This document shows positions 37,240-48,714 of a stretch of DNA of 64,000 bases, one piece after another. The stretch is from Verpa conica (lineage: Eukaryota; Ascomycota; Pezizomycetes; Pezizales; Morchellaceae). Both the position numbers and the translations under genes were made by a program. How positions within the stretch are numbered: position 1 is the stretch's first letter; each line of letters begins with the position of its first letter. The DNA is taken from positions 372,001-436,000 of the forward strand of contig JAUFSD010000004.1 in assembly GCA_033030425.1 (NCBI GenBank), given 5' to 3'. A model generated the notes under the pieces. The model was not told where the DNA came from, did not search any database, and saw only the letters and a list, made by a program, of their open reading frames with translations.

Positions 37240-39316
37240 TTATAGCTTTGCTTTGTGATCAAAGTTATCCATCACCTCAGTTTTGGCCTTATCTCGCAGC
37301 ACTTTCTTCAATATCTTCCCAGACTATAAAAATTTCTAGTATTAGTCGAGAATTATGGATTGGAACTAAGGAAAACATACTGGGTTTCTAGGGATCTCAT
37401 CCTCAAATACAACGCCACCAGTGAGCCATTTATGCCTAGTTACCCTTTCCTGAACCCATTTTTTCACGTCTTCTGCTTTCAGTGTGATACCAGGCTTCGT
37501 AACTACGTATGCTCGTGGTCTCTCATCTTCGGCACTAAATAAGCATAATCAGCAACGAACTCATAGGTACTGGGGTATATGGGATCGAACAAAGGAATTC
37601 CAATAACCGCTGCATCAGCAAGGCCGGGATGTTCTAGCAATACTCCTTCTAGTTCCGCCGGCGCTACCTGGTTTCCTTTAACTTTAATAAGTTCCTGTAG
37701 ATGAAGTTTCGTTAACCCTAACCCAATACTTTAAGTCACCAAAGCATAATTATACCTTCTTCCTGTCAACAATGTACCATTTCCTTTTCTTATTATAGTA
37801 TCCAATGTCTCCAGTTTTCAGCCACCCATCTTCCGTGAGAGTTTCCCTTGTAGCTTGAGGATTCTTGTAGTATCCCTTCATAACATTTGGACCCCGAATC
37901 CAGATCTCGCCTTCTTTGCCAATGGGTAGTTCAATCTTCCCTGTTGCAGTATCCATGATCTTCCCTTCGCAGTTCGGGAACAGCTCTCCTATAGAACCAT
38001 CTTCATCCCTTTCGTCGGGATGGTATCCCATAACTGAGCATGTTGCCCTAGAATAAAACTCTTATATTAGTAATTTTTGCCCCCTCAAAGAAAAGCACCG
38101 CGAAAAGCATACTCAGTCATACCCCAACCCTGTTTCAAGTTGATATTCTCTTTCAGGCCTCTCCCAGCAGATATTCTTTCCTCAACTGCTCTTGATATAT
38201 CTCTACTCAGTGGAGCAGCACCGCATCCTAGATTTATAACGGAACTCAAATCATATTTCGCAACAGCAGGGTGTTTCGCTAGTGCCACCATTATAGGTGG
38301 TACGCCGCTGACGTTTGTGATTTTAAACTTTTCGATACACGATAAGAAAGTTATAAAATCGAATTTAGCTAAAACATAGGTGGGAACCTGTCGAACTGGG
38401 GTTATTGTTGCGAAGTAAGTTTGACCATACTATACAAATTTTACGGGTTAGTCTTTGCTATGTCATAGGTGGATAAGTTTAGAGAGTACTGACTGCATGG
38501 TACATTGGAAGAATACATATCCAGCGGGGTGGTACAACCGGTCTTTTAGTTTGATCGTTAACCCATTCCACTTGGAGTGCATTGGAGATGAAGTTACGGT
38601 GGGTGATTTCTACACCCTTCGGAACGCCGGTAGTACTGGTACCCGAACCCAAAATCAGCTAGCTTTCCATACAAATCCAAACATCTTAAAACATACCCAG
38701 AGGAATAATTGATAGCTGCTGTCCTGTTCAATTCTTCATCTGTCTTCAATTCCTTCCAAACAAACTTATCTGTGCCCGCTTCAACAATCTCACTCCAATG
38801 ATTAACCCCCTTCACCTTGTCCCTCTTCTCCCAGCGGACAGTGTTTCCATCTTTATCCACGTACAGCCCATCATCAAACACGAACACTTTCGACGGATCC
38901 ATTCCAACAGTCTGAGCAGCATCAATTCCAACATCGATAGAACTCTCATTGACAATTAGAAACTTTGCCCCTGAATCCTTAAGCTGATAAGCTAGTTCAC
39001 GACTCGTGAATCCCGGGTTGGCACCAGTAAAGATCCCTCCCGCACCAATGATACCAGTGAAGACTGCAGAGAAGAAGATGTTGTTCCCCGAGTAAAGCAG
39101 TACGCGATCTCCAGTCTCTAGGCCAGCTGCTATTAGACCCGAGGCGATACGTAGGACGAGAGACCGATAGGCATGGCTAGTAAGAAAGTGGGTATCAGGG
39201 TTGGCACCATCAATATAGAGGGGATCTTTAGGAAGAGGGTGTGTAGGAGAGGTAAAAATGTATGTAAGGAATGAGCATCGAGGAATATCGCAGCTCCAGC
39301 GTGATTTGATTGGCAT
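37240..39316 (-). CDS. Peroxisomal 4-coumarate:CoA-ligase-like acyl-CoA synthetase
   Basis: Seven exons in coding order: 38697-39316, 38494-38635, 38113-38429, 37756-38047, 37591-37694, 37381-37534, 37240-37323. They give 570 residues with introns of 56-65 bases. It belongs to the adenylate-forming (ANL) superfamily: ATP-binding P-loop SSGTTGVPKG from residue 205 (rebuilt across intron 1), [53 protein letters not shown], and the C-terminal lysine region PSGKILKK. It activates a carboxylic acid, probably aromatic or medium-chain, to acyl-AMP and then acyl-CoA. The protein ends in AKL, a type 1 peroxisomal targeting signal, which fits side-chain beta-oxidation or secondary metabolism. One intron (37535-37590) has the unusual donor GTTCGA, chosen because it restores [16 protein letters not shown]. 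Substrate cannot be read from sequence. Confidence 0.94.
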
Positions 39317-39339
39317 GATGATGGTGATAGTGGTGGTGG

Positions 39340-39392
<53 letters not shown>

Positions 39393-39393
39393 G
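39317..39393. repeat. GAT/GGT microsatellite just upstream of a start codon
   Basis: GTG/GGT units pass into an almost pure GAT array (about 39340-39391). It abuts the ATG of the acyl-CoA synthetase gene, so on the coding strand it is a CAT/ATC array in the 5' leader or core promoter. Confidence 0.92.
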
Positions 39394-42300
39394 TAGAGGA
39401 TGAGACAAACCGTAAATTAAATTAGGAGAACAAATCGAAAGCTGTATTTGAGACAGATTCCAGATGGCCAATAGCTTACTACAATTAATATAAATATCCA
39501 AGAGATTGATAGGTGCGTCCATAAGCACTTTGCATTCCTTAGATATCTATAGCGGGACTGTTATGGGAACACGACATGCATCAAGCCAATTAGAACCAGC
39601 GGTAACGAGCCCGGATGCAATAACGGCTTGTTTTAGGAAAGTGTATTGTGGGGTAACAGGGAATATTAGATTCGGTCCTAAAGTTGCCGAGGTTCGCTTG
39701 CCAAAACATCTTACAAGTATTCTGGCTATCGCTCTCTTACCCGGGAGGCGTGGCAATCCTCATAAGGGTGGTATCTATGCCTCAGCTCCTAAAGTACGCT
39801 CGCTTAGAGTTCAATATACTAAGGTCATTCTTGGGGCCCAGCAGCCTTATAACTCTCTAATTACTATTGATGTAAACCCCAAGTACTCCAACAAGTACTT
39901 TAATGTAGCAAACTACTGTGACCCAAAACTATCGGCGCCGAGGTTTATCACAACACCCAGGTTTATCACACGTGGACAAGCGCTCCTAGGAACTCCTGGA
40001 AGGCGCGGCACAGCCCTCTTCCGCCGGAGTGAAAATAGCCCGCACGACTGGCATGCGTATACCCCGCATGACGTTCCCTTGAGGATCTTCACTAGCCATC
40101 TCAACAAAAAATCATAGCTCGGGACTTGGGTGCCGAGTAATGTGGCTTGCCTCAGAGGCTGTCTATATACCTCTATGTCTGATATTTTACTGAAATAGCG
40201 GATGCAGAAATTTCTACACTTATGCACACCTAAGATGGCCTTTAGAATATCCCCTCTTAGTATAAGCTGAAAATAACGAGTTATTGATGTTTCATACTAT
40301 GAGAAGGTCTCTAATTAGACAGTCCTCTTGCTCAAAAGTTGGAAATGAGGGGGAAATTTTTGAGCAAGGGTTCCCAAAATGTTTCGAGTGACACTTTGTG
40401 ACAGAAAATATGAACCCCAGGTTGAGAAATACTCACATAGCCCTGAGATATTAGTCATTAGGAATAGCAGTACTAAAACTGGCATGGTTTTAGGAAGTGG
40501 GGCAGTCACCAACATACTAGTCTTACTTGTGAATAGCTATAAGAATGAGCTCTGGGCTAACCAAAGCCAGCAATACACTAGAACCCCTCAAAAGCAAGCA
40601 GCTTTACATATGACTCTGGAATCGATCACCATCAGTACGGTAAATCGAGGAACTTCCTAAACCATGACTAAATCAAGAAGTTTAGGATACCCATTCAAAA
40701 AACGCATGACGATCGCCCCATAGAGTATAACTCTTACCATAACTGTTATACAGGAATTATGCCATGAAACCCGATAGCAGGAGATCATAAGAGATCACTA
40801 ATTTTCTTTCCGCTAGTGCTATGCTTATTGGGTCCCCACACGCCGGAACCAACACAGTATCTATCATGCAACTCCTTATACCCAACCGGTGTACGTAACC
40901 TTTCCCCAAAGGACCCTTTTACGACCAACGAGTAGTAACACCAGTTTATACACGATTGGTTCGTCAAGACACCTCAATATGCCTGTCGATTATTTTCCCG
41001 ATCACCAAATTCGATTACTTGTTCGATCATCGGAGCAAATAAATAGCCAGCTTGATTCTATTCCAAACATATGAAGCATTGGTATACGTAGCATCACGAT
41101 GGTGAGACGTGTATGTTTCCTCATTAAGCATCACTTTCTTTACGTAGGCAGGCCACTCAACACTAAAAACATGTCGATCCTCGTGGTATCTGATATATCG
41201 ACTTTGGGGGGCGTGGTAACAACAGGCGAGCCCACCAAGCTTTAGCAAACGTCGGCGAGAATTGGGCTGCATATTCTGGGGAAAAGCAGCCGATGAGAGA
41301 TCAGCCAGCCAATAGATCAGTTTTGACTACAGCCGTGCTCGTATGAAGGTACACATAAATTACACATGGTTGATTCGATCCAGACTGAGACTTCAGCTGG
41401 TCCGATCCTTTCAAGGTCTTTTGACTGGTCAAGGCGACTGAAAACGCTGGCTTATAGCGACTGGAGCAAACCCCCCGTCATGAAGCCAACTAGCTGATGA
41501 CGTTTTCTAGAAGCCTGGATATCCGCATCGAAGCTTCAAAATTAAAAAACTGGCTCCATTGAATTCTAAATCTCCATATCAAGACATTTCCGCGTGGTCA
41601 TGGGTAAGTGGTTTGCATGCAAGCAATATTCTGTTTCACGCTAACCAGTACGTAACGACTAAATTGCTGTTCGCCTGTACGAGTGAACGCGTACAACCAC
41701 CAAGTGAATATCTCGCATTTGGGTTCTTAGATGAAACAAGAATATCGGCTAGGTATCCCCGGGTCCGTTTCTTTAACTTGTGATCTCAATCATATCCTAT
41801 CACCCACATTTTAGTCCTCCTCACAAAGTGTTCTCTTACCACCAATAGAATATTCACCCGGTTTAAACGATACGCACTCAGCTTTGCCGCTAATATATAT
41901 CAGTATTAACACGCTCAGACCACCAGATCTTGTTTCCCCTGGGTACCCACTCCAGATCCAATCCGCTCATCCGGAACCAGGATTCCTTGCTACCTCCATT
42001 CTCAAACACGCGAGAAATCCATTTTAACCCCCTGAACAGAAATTCCCCTCTTCGTACCACAAACCTCTATTATCTTCCCACCTCCACAGTCTATACTCGA
42101 GCCGAAGAGGATATCGCATCCACGGAGAGCCAGATTCTTGGGGTCGAGTCCGGAAAGAATTTCGGTAGCCTCGATGACCCTTACAATTTAGAAGTCGGCA
42201 TATGTAAAGAGCTATAACCCCTCCTGATCCACACCAGGGTTTGTGTCTCAGTACCCCCCCCCACCTACGCAAGCCAAATCGCTACATCTCCGTTCTCCTC

Positions 42301-44219
42301 CTCGTCAATCTCCTCCTTCGCTTGCTCATCCACCTATCTAGCCTCGCACCACCACCACATTCACCCTACTCCAACCAGATAAACAGGCCTACCCCTGCCA
42401 TCCACTAATTCATAAACCACCAACCCTAGCCATCCACTAATTCATAACCACAAACCCTAGCCAATTCGTCTAGTCCAGTTCTTATTCCTTCCAGCCCCAA
42501 TAACCTCCAAATCGCATCCATAAGATCAACCAGTTGTGGAAGGCTTTTATCGATCCGATAGAGTAGTTAGACATAAAATGAACGATAATTGTATTAAAGT
42601 AACGATGAATAAAAATCGATGGTGGCTATTTGTGGTAGTAACGGTGGAACTAGATTAATTCTAAACGTTGGTGATGGGTCCAGTACCCTGGCACCGAGAC
42701 CCTTTGGAAGACATCAGGAGCCATGGTGACCAGTGACCATTCTAGTATAGCTAGTCTTCCCCGGTGGAAGACATGCCGATAGATTACCAAGATTTTCCGG
42801 GCCGGTCTACCAAGCCTCCACCTCCACAATCAATCAATCCATCACTCAAAGCTTAGGCGGGCCAGCCGATCATCAAAAGCAATCAATGCAATGTCATGTG
42901 AATCCCATCAAGTATTCCGGGTGATAATAGCAATCGATTCCAATAGTGGTTGTGCAGAGTGTTTGTCGGAGTTGCGGGTAGTGGGGAGAGGGAAAGAAGG
43001 GAAGGAGGGGAAAAACCAAAAAAAGTTTGTGCATTCCACGAACCCCGCTGACCCCACTATGAACCCTAACCCTGCAAGAATCTACCAGAACCCCGCAATT
43101 CTCCAGACAACTCCTGCCAGCGCATCAAACTATGCCAAATAGAACTTAGATGTATTTGTTTCCTATACAAGAAATACAAACTAGCTAAACTTGGGGGAAA
43201 ATATTGAAGTATCAAAAAATCTCACTTTTATTGATCTCCTCGGCTCTTTTGTTTCTGCCTCGATCCGGCACCTAAAAAAAAGCTCAAAAAAAAGGGATCC
43301 ACCTCCTGCCCCAACACGGACAACTTATGAACAAAACCAACATCCCCCGAAACCAGCTCTAAGTATGCTACTGTTCCCTTCGCCAAAGACCCAGAAAATA
43401 TAGGCAAAAAGAGCTAATCCCACAAGTAAAAAAAGAGTAAAACAGCCCCCACCATGAAAAAAAAGAAATAAAATCAACACACCCAAAGCCGGTAAAAAGA
43501 AATGTTGAATAATAGCACACTTCCAGCAGCCACCACCGGAAAAAATAAAACCTAAAAAAACACCTCACCTAACACAGTACAACCCGTCTTTTTTTCGTTA
43601 ATATTGTCGTAGAAATGCAAATGAAAAATAAAGGAAAGAATAAGAGAAAGGAAGATTGAAAACGAAGCGCACCAACAATCATCACCACCCACCCAAAACC
43701 CAAAACCCGCCATATAAGATGTCAGATATAAAACGAACACCACCCAAGCATGAATCCCGAAAGAAAAGAGCAAACCCCAAAGGTACCAAGAACCAAGTCG
43801 ATGATATAAAAGGAAAAAAAGGGCTAAGGTAGAGCAAAGCAGTCGTAGTAATAACAGTGGAAAGAGAAATAGACAATGAAGTAAGGGGGGAAGATAAACA
43901 ATGGAAGGGAATAAAGTGTACAGAAAGAAAGATGTGGAAAATGTATGTGCAGGAAAACCCAGGTATCAGGCTAGGGTATTTCGAAATATGTCAGGATGCA
44001 AAAATCCCAGTAGATACAAAAATTGATGCCAACCCGAACCTAACCTCTTTGACTACTCCATTGTTGGGTTAAGGCAAAAAAAAAAAAAAAAAGAAACCTC
44101 AAAACAAATCGACACCTACACGACCAAGCTTCACTGCCACGATTAAAGCGCCCAAGATCATATTGAAAAGAAAGAACAATTGATCCATCTGATGACAGAA
44201 GCGTAAATCTGGTATGTAC
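39394..44219. other. Long spacer (about 4.8 kb), no supported gene
   Basis: Contains one 203-codon plus-strand frame (39506-40117) with no recognisable domain, a 32-base tandem repeat (42398-42461), C-rich and A-rich stretches, and an A run at 44076-44092. Possibly old, decayed repeat DNA. Nothing shows transposase or reverse transcriptase motifs. Confidence 0.55.
42398..42461. repeat. Tandem repeat, 32-base unit, two copies
   Basis: Successive copies share CCATCCACTAATTCATAA and ACCCTAGC, with one indel near ACCAC. A partial third copy trails off before 42475. Confidence 0.85.
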
Positions 44220-45756
44220 CTACACCGTGAGGTCCTCCCACCCGCCTCCGACCCATTCAGCATCGTACCCATCATCGTCAGCATAACCATGGTCGGATCC
44301 ATAGCTCCAGCTTCTACGCTTGAGTTCCTTCTCGCGTTCCTCACGTTCGCGCTCCTCTTCTTCTTCGTCCTCAATGACCCAATCACTCCAAGACTTGGAG
44401 ACTGGCGCTTCTGGCTTGCCAAAGTACATACCAAAAGCGTTCTCAGCCTTGGCTGGTGCCGGAGTCTGGATGGGAATCGTTTCAGTGCGGAGGTTGTCTG
44501 TGCGGAGGTTGAAGTGTTTGTCCATGGAAGAAAAAGAACCACCAAGACCAGAGTCGAGAGAGGGAGTTGGAGGAACATAGAAGCCCATATCATGCGCGTA
44601 ACGGTCGGGGCTGTTGACGAACATGTCTTCGCTATAGCGAATTGTCGGCTCCTCTTGATCAGGAATGACAGACAACTGACGAGCAATTGGAGTGGAATAC
44701 AAGGCCTGAGCCCAAGGGAAAGAACCTCCCTGGGCGATCTGAGGGCTTGGAATAGACGGAGTACGAAGGGGCTCGCGATTTGCCGATGCAACAACGACAT
44801 TCCTGTCTTCGGTGCAAAAGTCATCAAGACTCTCCTCATCAGTAGTCCAGCTAACAGCTCTTTCAATGGCTTCACGAACGTTCTTGAGAGAACGCTTATT
44901 CGGATCAAGTGATAGGCAGTTGATGAGAACCTCAAAGGTGTCATAGGACATAGTCGGGAAGATATCAAAAAGGGACTCTCTATCAAGAACATAGTCTGCA
45001 AAGAGGGGATCGCTCTCTGCGGGAACAGTAAACGGGTTCCGGGCAAATAGAATGTTCAACAGACAGATTCCAATAGCCCAGATGTCCGCCTTCTCAGGAG
45101 AGTATCCACCAAATGAGTCGTACTGTTCAGGTGCCATATAGCGGTCACTACCAACAGCGGACTCATCTGACCACTGTTCCATAGTGGCTAAACCAAAATC
45201 ACCAAGTTTAACTGACCCAGATGCACTCAGAAAGATGTTCTCTGGCTTAATGTCACGGTGATAAACACCCTTGGAGTGCATGTGCTCCACAGCTGAGACT
45301 AGTTGCAGCATGAACTCCCTGACATGTTCAGTCTCCAAAGGTCCACGACCAAGGCAAATGGTCTCGTAGAGGTCACCCATGGGACAATACTCAAGCGCAA
45401 GGAAGACATGGCTTTCAGTCTCAAAGGAGTGGGCCAAGTTGACAATATTGGGATGAGAACCAAGCTGAGCGTGGTATTCCAATTCCTGGGAAAGCTCATC
45501 GATTGCAAGTCCCGTGGTCTCAGCGGCAGCAGAGTTAGCCTTGGTCAGACACTTGATAGCAACCAACTCATTCGTATGAATGTCCTTAGCGAGATAGACC
45601 ATGCCGAAGGAGCCGTGATTGAGGAGCTTGATAGATTCAAAACGTCTATGAATTCAAATGCCATCAGTCATGTCGAGCTGTTACCAATACACTCTGCGAG
45701 AAGACATACCCGTCAAGGAGGACACCCTCTTGGAAAATATCTTTCATGCAATCCAT
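44220..45756 (-). CDS. Ran1/Ksp1-like serine/threonine protein kinase
   Basis: Two exons in coding order, 45710-45756 and 44220-45645, give 490 residues; the intron is 64 bases. The short first exon supplies MDCMKDIFQEGVLLDG, and the glycine loop HGSFGMV (26-32) follows the junction. Kinase motifs are AIK (K47), HRDIKPEN (145), DFG (165) and MAPEQYD (about 186), so it looks catalytically complete. The domain ends near residue 290. The C-terminal 200 residues are Ser/Pro-rich, with an acidic-basic run (EDEEEEEREREEREKE) and a Trp/Gly/Tyr-rich tail ending WEDLTV. The sequence fits the fungal Ran1/Pat1-Ksp1 group, which acts in nutrient sensing, autophagy control and the choice between growth and sexual development. 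That role is carried over from the family. Confidence 0.9.
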
Positions 45757-48714
45757 TTGAGAGACGGTGATAAATAGTGATTTAGAGATGTTTAAGGATT
45801 ATGGTATAGGTGAAAGTACTATGTTATTTGAACAAGAGTCGATCGAGTTGTTCGTAAAAAACCAGAACAGTCTATCTGCGGATGGCTGAAGCCGCGGTTT
45901 TGATGGTCATACACACGCTTGAGGAATGCCCCTCACTGAGGTTTCAAACCTAAGTTTTATGAAGAATATTAATTCTTCGAGAAAACAGATACTAAAATCT
46001 GTTGATGTGATGGATATTGAATAGGGATACGAGTTCGAGGGGGGGCAACAAAAAGGAAAATGATTGGATGTTTAGACCGGCAACACAAGACGCATATAGG
46101 CGGTACGTTCCTCGGGGAGAATAGATAATCGAAATAGTCGTGGGCTGTACCGTGTGTTGTTTGAAAAGAAAAGAAAAAAAGAGTGGATAAACTTATGAAC
46201 GCATGAGAGATTTTGCTGTGAACTGTACAAACAAATAGTTATTAGCACTTTGAATGCTTACTGCCCATACTAGCAACGAGCTATATACGAGAAAGTTGTA
46301 GCTTGGTCCGGGTGGCAGTGACTCACGGATCGACGATAAGGAAACTCGTTCAGATGGGAGCTCTCTCGAGCTCTAGGGCCTTTTAATGCTCAAATGTTTT
46401 TGTTTGGGAACGAGCACTACTAGCAAGTAGTAGACGAGTTATCAGAGAATGGATGACCAGAACTTGATTGAAGCTCTACAGAGGAGCCAACAATGAATTG
46501 CTTGTCACTAGCTATCTATTCTCTGATGGGTAGGTTGCGATCTTCTTCCCCAGCAGCAAAATTATGAGTCCTGGTTGCTGGCTTGTTCGTTAAATATAGT
46601 CGAGGTACCGAATAGAGCAGGTTGGGTTGAGTCGATGAGTCCAAGGGGGCGGGGGACGACGACGAACGATGATGCTGCAACGGGGAGTGGATATCCGGCT
46701 TAGCGAAGCTGTTCCCGTGAGAACACGTAGAATAACGTCTCTAGCTGATGGATTGCAGTTTCAGTCGTGCGAAGAAGTGGTAGTAGTTGTGATGGGAAGG
46801 GAAAGAAGAAGGAAGGGGGGAGGGGAGGAGAGAAGAGGAGGACCCCCAGGGGAAAGGCGACTCAAGATTGGCAGGACAGATGTGTCGGTATGGTGACAAC
46901 GCAGGCTGGGGAAACAACGATGAAGGAGGGTAGAAAGCACGAGAAGGAGAAGGGGCAAAATGCTGATATATGGCAGCTGGCAACTGGAGACTGCACCCGC
47001 CTGTCTGGGCGGGGGACCACAAAGGGCCTCTGGTGGCCGACTGACTATGGCCGCGTCGTACAGCCCTCCCCCTTCCTTTCTGCAGTTGCTGCTCCCCCCC
47101 AAAGGCGGAAAAGGTGTGTGTGTCCTGTGGGTGTGATCAGTCTGTTGTAGCCTGCCCAGAACATCTTGGGCGTAAGTTACGTGGAAGTATACTATTACAT
47201 TTCTGTACTAGCCCCCTCCTACCAAATCCATGTAAACCGCTCTAAAATGACGGGGTACAGGGGGTGGTTCCTTGATGCAATTGGCTGTCTAATTTCAGTG
47301 ACGTTGGCAGTGGTGGGCCAGTGGTGGGCCGCCGCTTCCAGGCATGATCATCGAAATCCCACCGAGAACCGACCCACTCTGACGCGCCTGCCGACCATTA
47401 GAAATACTAGAAAATCTTGCAGGTTTACTCGAAGGACTCGGTGTGTGTGGAGCGTGAGCACCCCATACAGACCAAATATCACCCATCCATACCTTCCTTC
47501 CACAGCTTCCATCTCGTTCTAATTCTTCGTCATGTGCACCGGGTTTTTGGAGATGCAAAGCTAAAATACCCCTTCATCCACCGCAAGATCCGTCCTCTTA
47601 CGGCGTTTTCGGGCGCAGATAACGGCGTCGTGGAGAGCACGCGAGTACGCAGACCAACTCTTCACACGCGAGCAGCGATCGGTCCTCCAGTAAATGTTTT
47701 GACTAAATGTTCGCCGCCCGATGCAGGCCGCCGGCCGAAAACAAAGAAGGGGACAGAGTGTCAAATACCCACCATCCCAATTCTTAGGTACCCGTGGGTA
47801 AACATATTTTACATTTTACATTTTACATATGGCACGGCCGGTAAGTATCTCAACTTTCGAGACCTGGGCTTAGAAGCCCGGCATCCTGCGAGAGTCTTCC
47901 AGGGCCCGTGCGTGCAGGCTATCGATAGTTACCAAAGAGGGACAGAGACCAAGGTGCCCACGGTACCTCTGGGAACTACCACCAGTGATCCTCCTTTATG
48001 CGCCCCAGCGCCAAGCGTAACTCATGACCCCGGCAGAATTCCTTGTAAACATCTCGCATACTTTGCCTATTGATGCCCCTCGTGTTGAAAACGTTTTTCT
48101 TCGAGTTGAGCAAATAAGATCTCGCCTTTGGGGGCAATATAGTCGCTAGTATATATATCTTATTTGAAAGGGTTGCAGAAAATTCCTATTTTTCATGAAA
48201 CCCTCTCCTCTGCAAGAAGCCCCTGCCCTTGCGACAGTAGGGCAGGATAGAACAACCGGCCCCGAGTCGTGCGTTTTGCCAATCGACATGATTGTTCCCA
48301 CCCCAACAACTAAACACCCGTCTCAACAACATTTCATAAATCCACCTGCACTGCCGAAAGCCCATCATCACAGCATCGAGTGGTGGCCCAGTTAGACCCT
48401 GCCCATCTCAGCTCCTGCGTACGATCTGTCATAAAAAGGCCCAAAACACGCATCGCAAAACAACCTTCTCTCTTGATCAACGTTCGAAAAAAGAAATCCC
48501 CAGCAGCAACCAGGAGTAGCACCCAGAAAAGAGCACCCGAAACAGTACTGTCAGCAACGCAAAAATAGCCCAAAGGGGTAATAGGTCAGACCTAAACAAG
48601 ACGTAATAAACATAGTAAATAATCCCATCCAATAAACGAGGCAACTTCCGCCGACATCTAACAACGCACCACTTGTCCGTACGATATTCAAGAAAGCATA
48701 AAATTCAGCCAAAT
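45757..48714. other. Spacer between two divergent genes (kinase and UTR4)
   Basis: About 3 kb that must hold both promoters. G/A-rich stretch at 46770-46850. The 218-codon frame at 47417-48073 (+) has no recognisable family, and other frames overlap it on both strands. TTTTACATTTTACATTTTACATA at about 47808-47829 is a short tandem repeat. Confidence 0.5.

Noticed and set aside
42398..42461. Possible CRISPR-like repeat array
   Set aside because: Only two adjacent copies without spacers, in a fungal genome; a simple tandem repeat.
43060..43080. CCCTAACCCT resembling a telomere repeat
   Set aside because: Fewer than two full units and surrounded by ordinary sequence.
44214..44912. 232-codon plus-strand frame
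   Set aside because: Antisense to the Ran1/Ksp1-like kinase C-terminal region; composition is that of a shadow frame.
47417..48073. 218-codon plus-strand frame upstream of UTR4
   Set aside because: No recognisable family, no plausible splice partners, and composition similar to the surrounding non-coding DNA.
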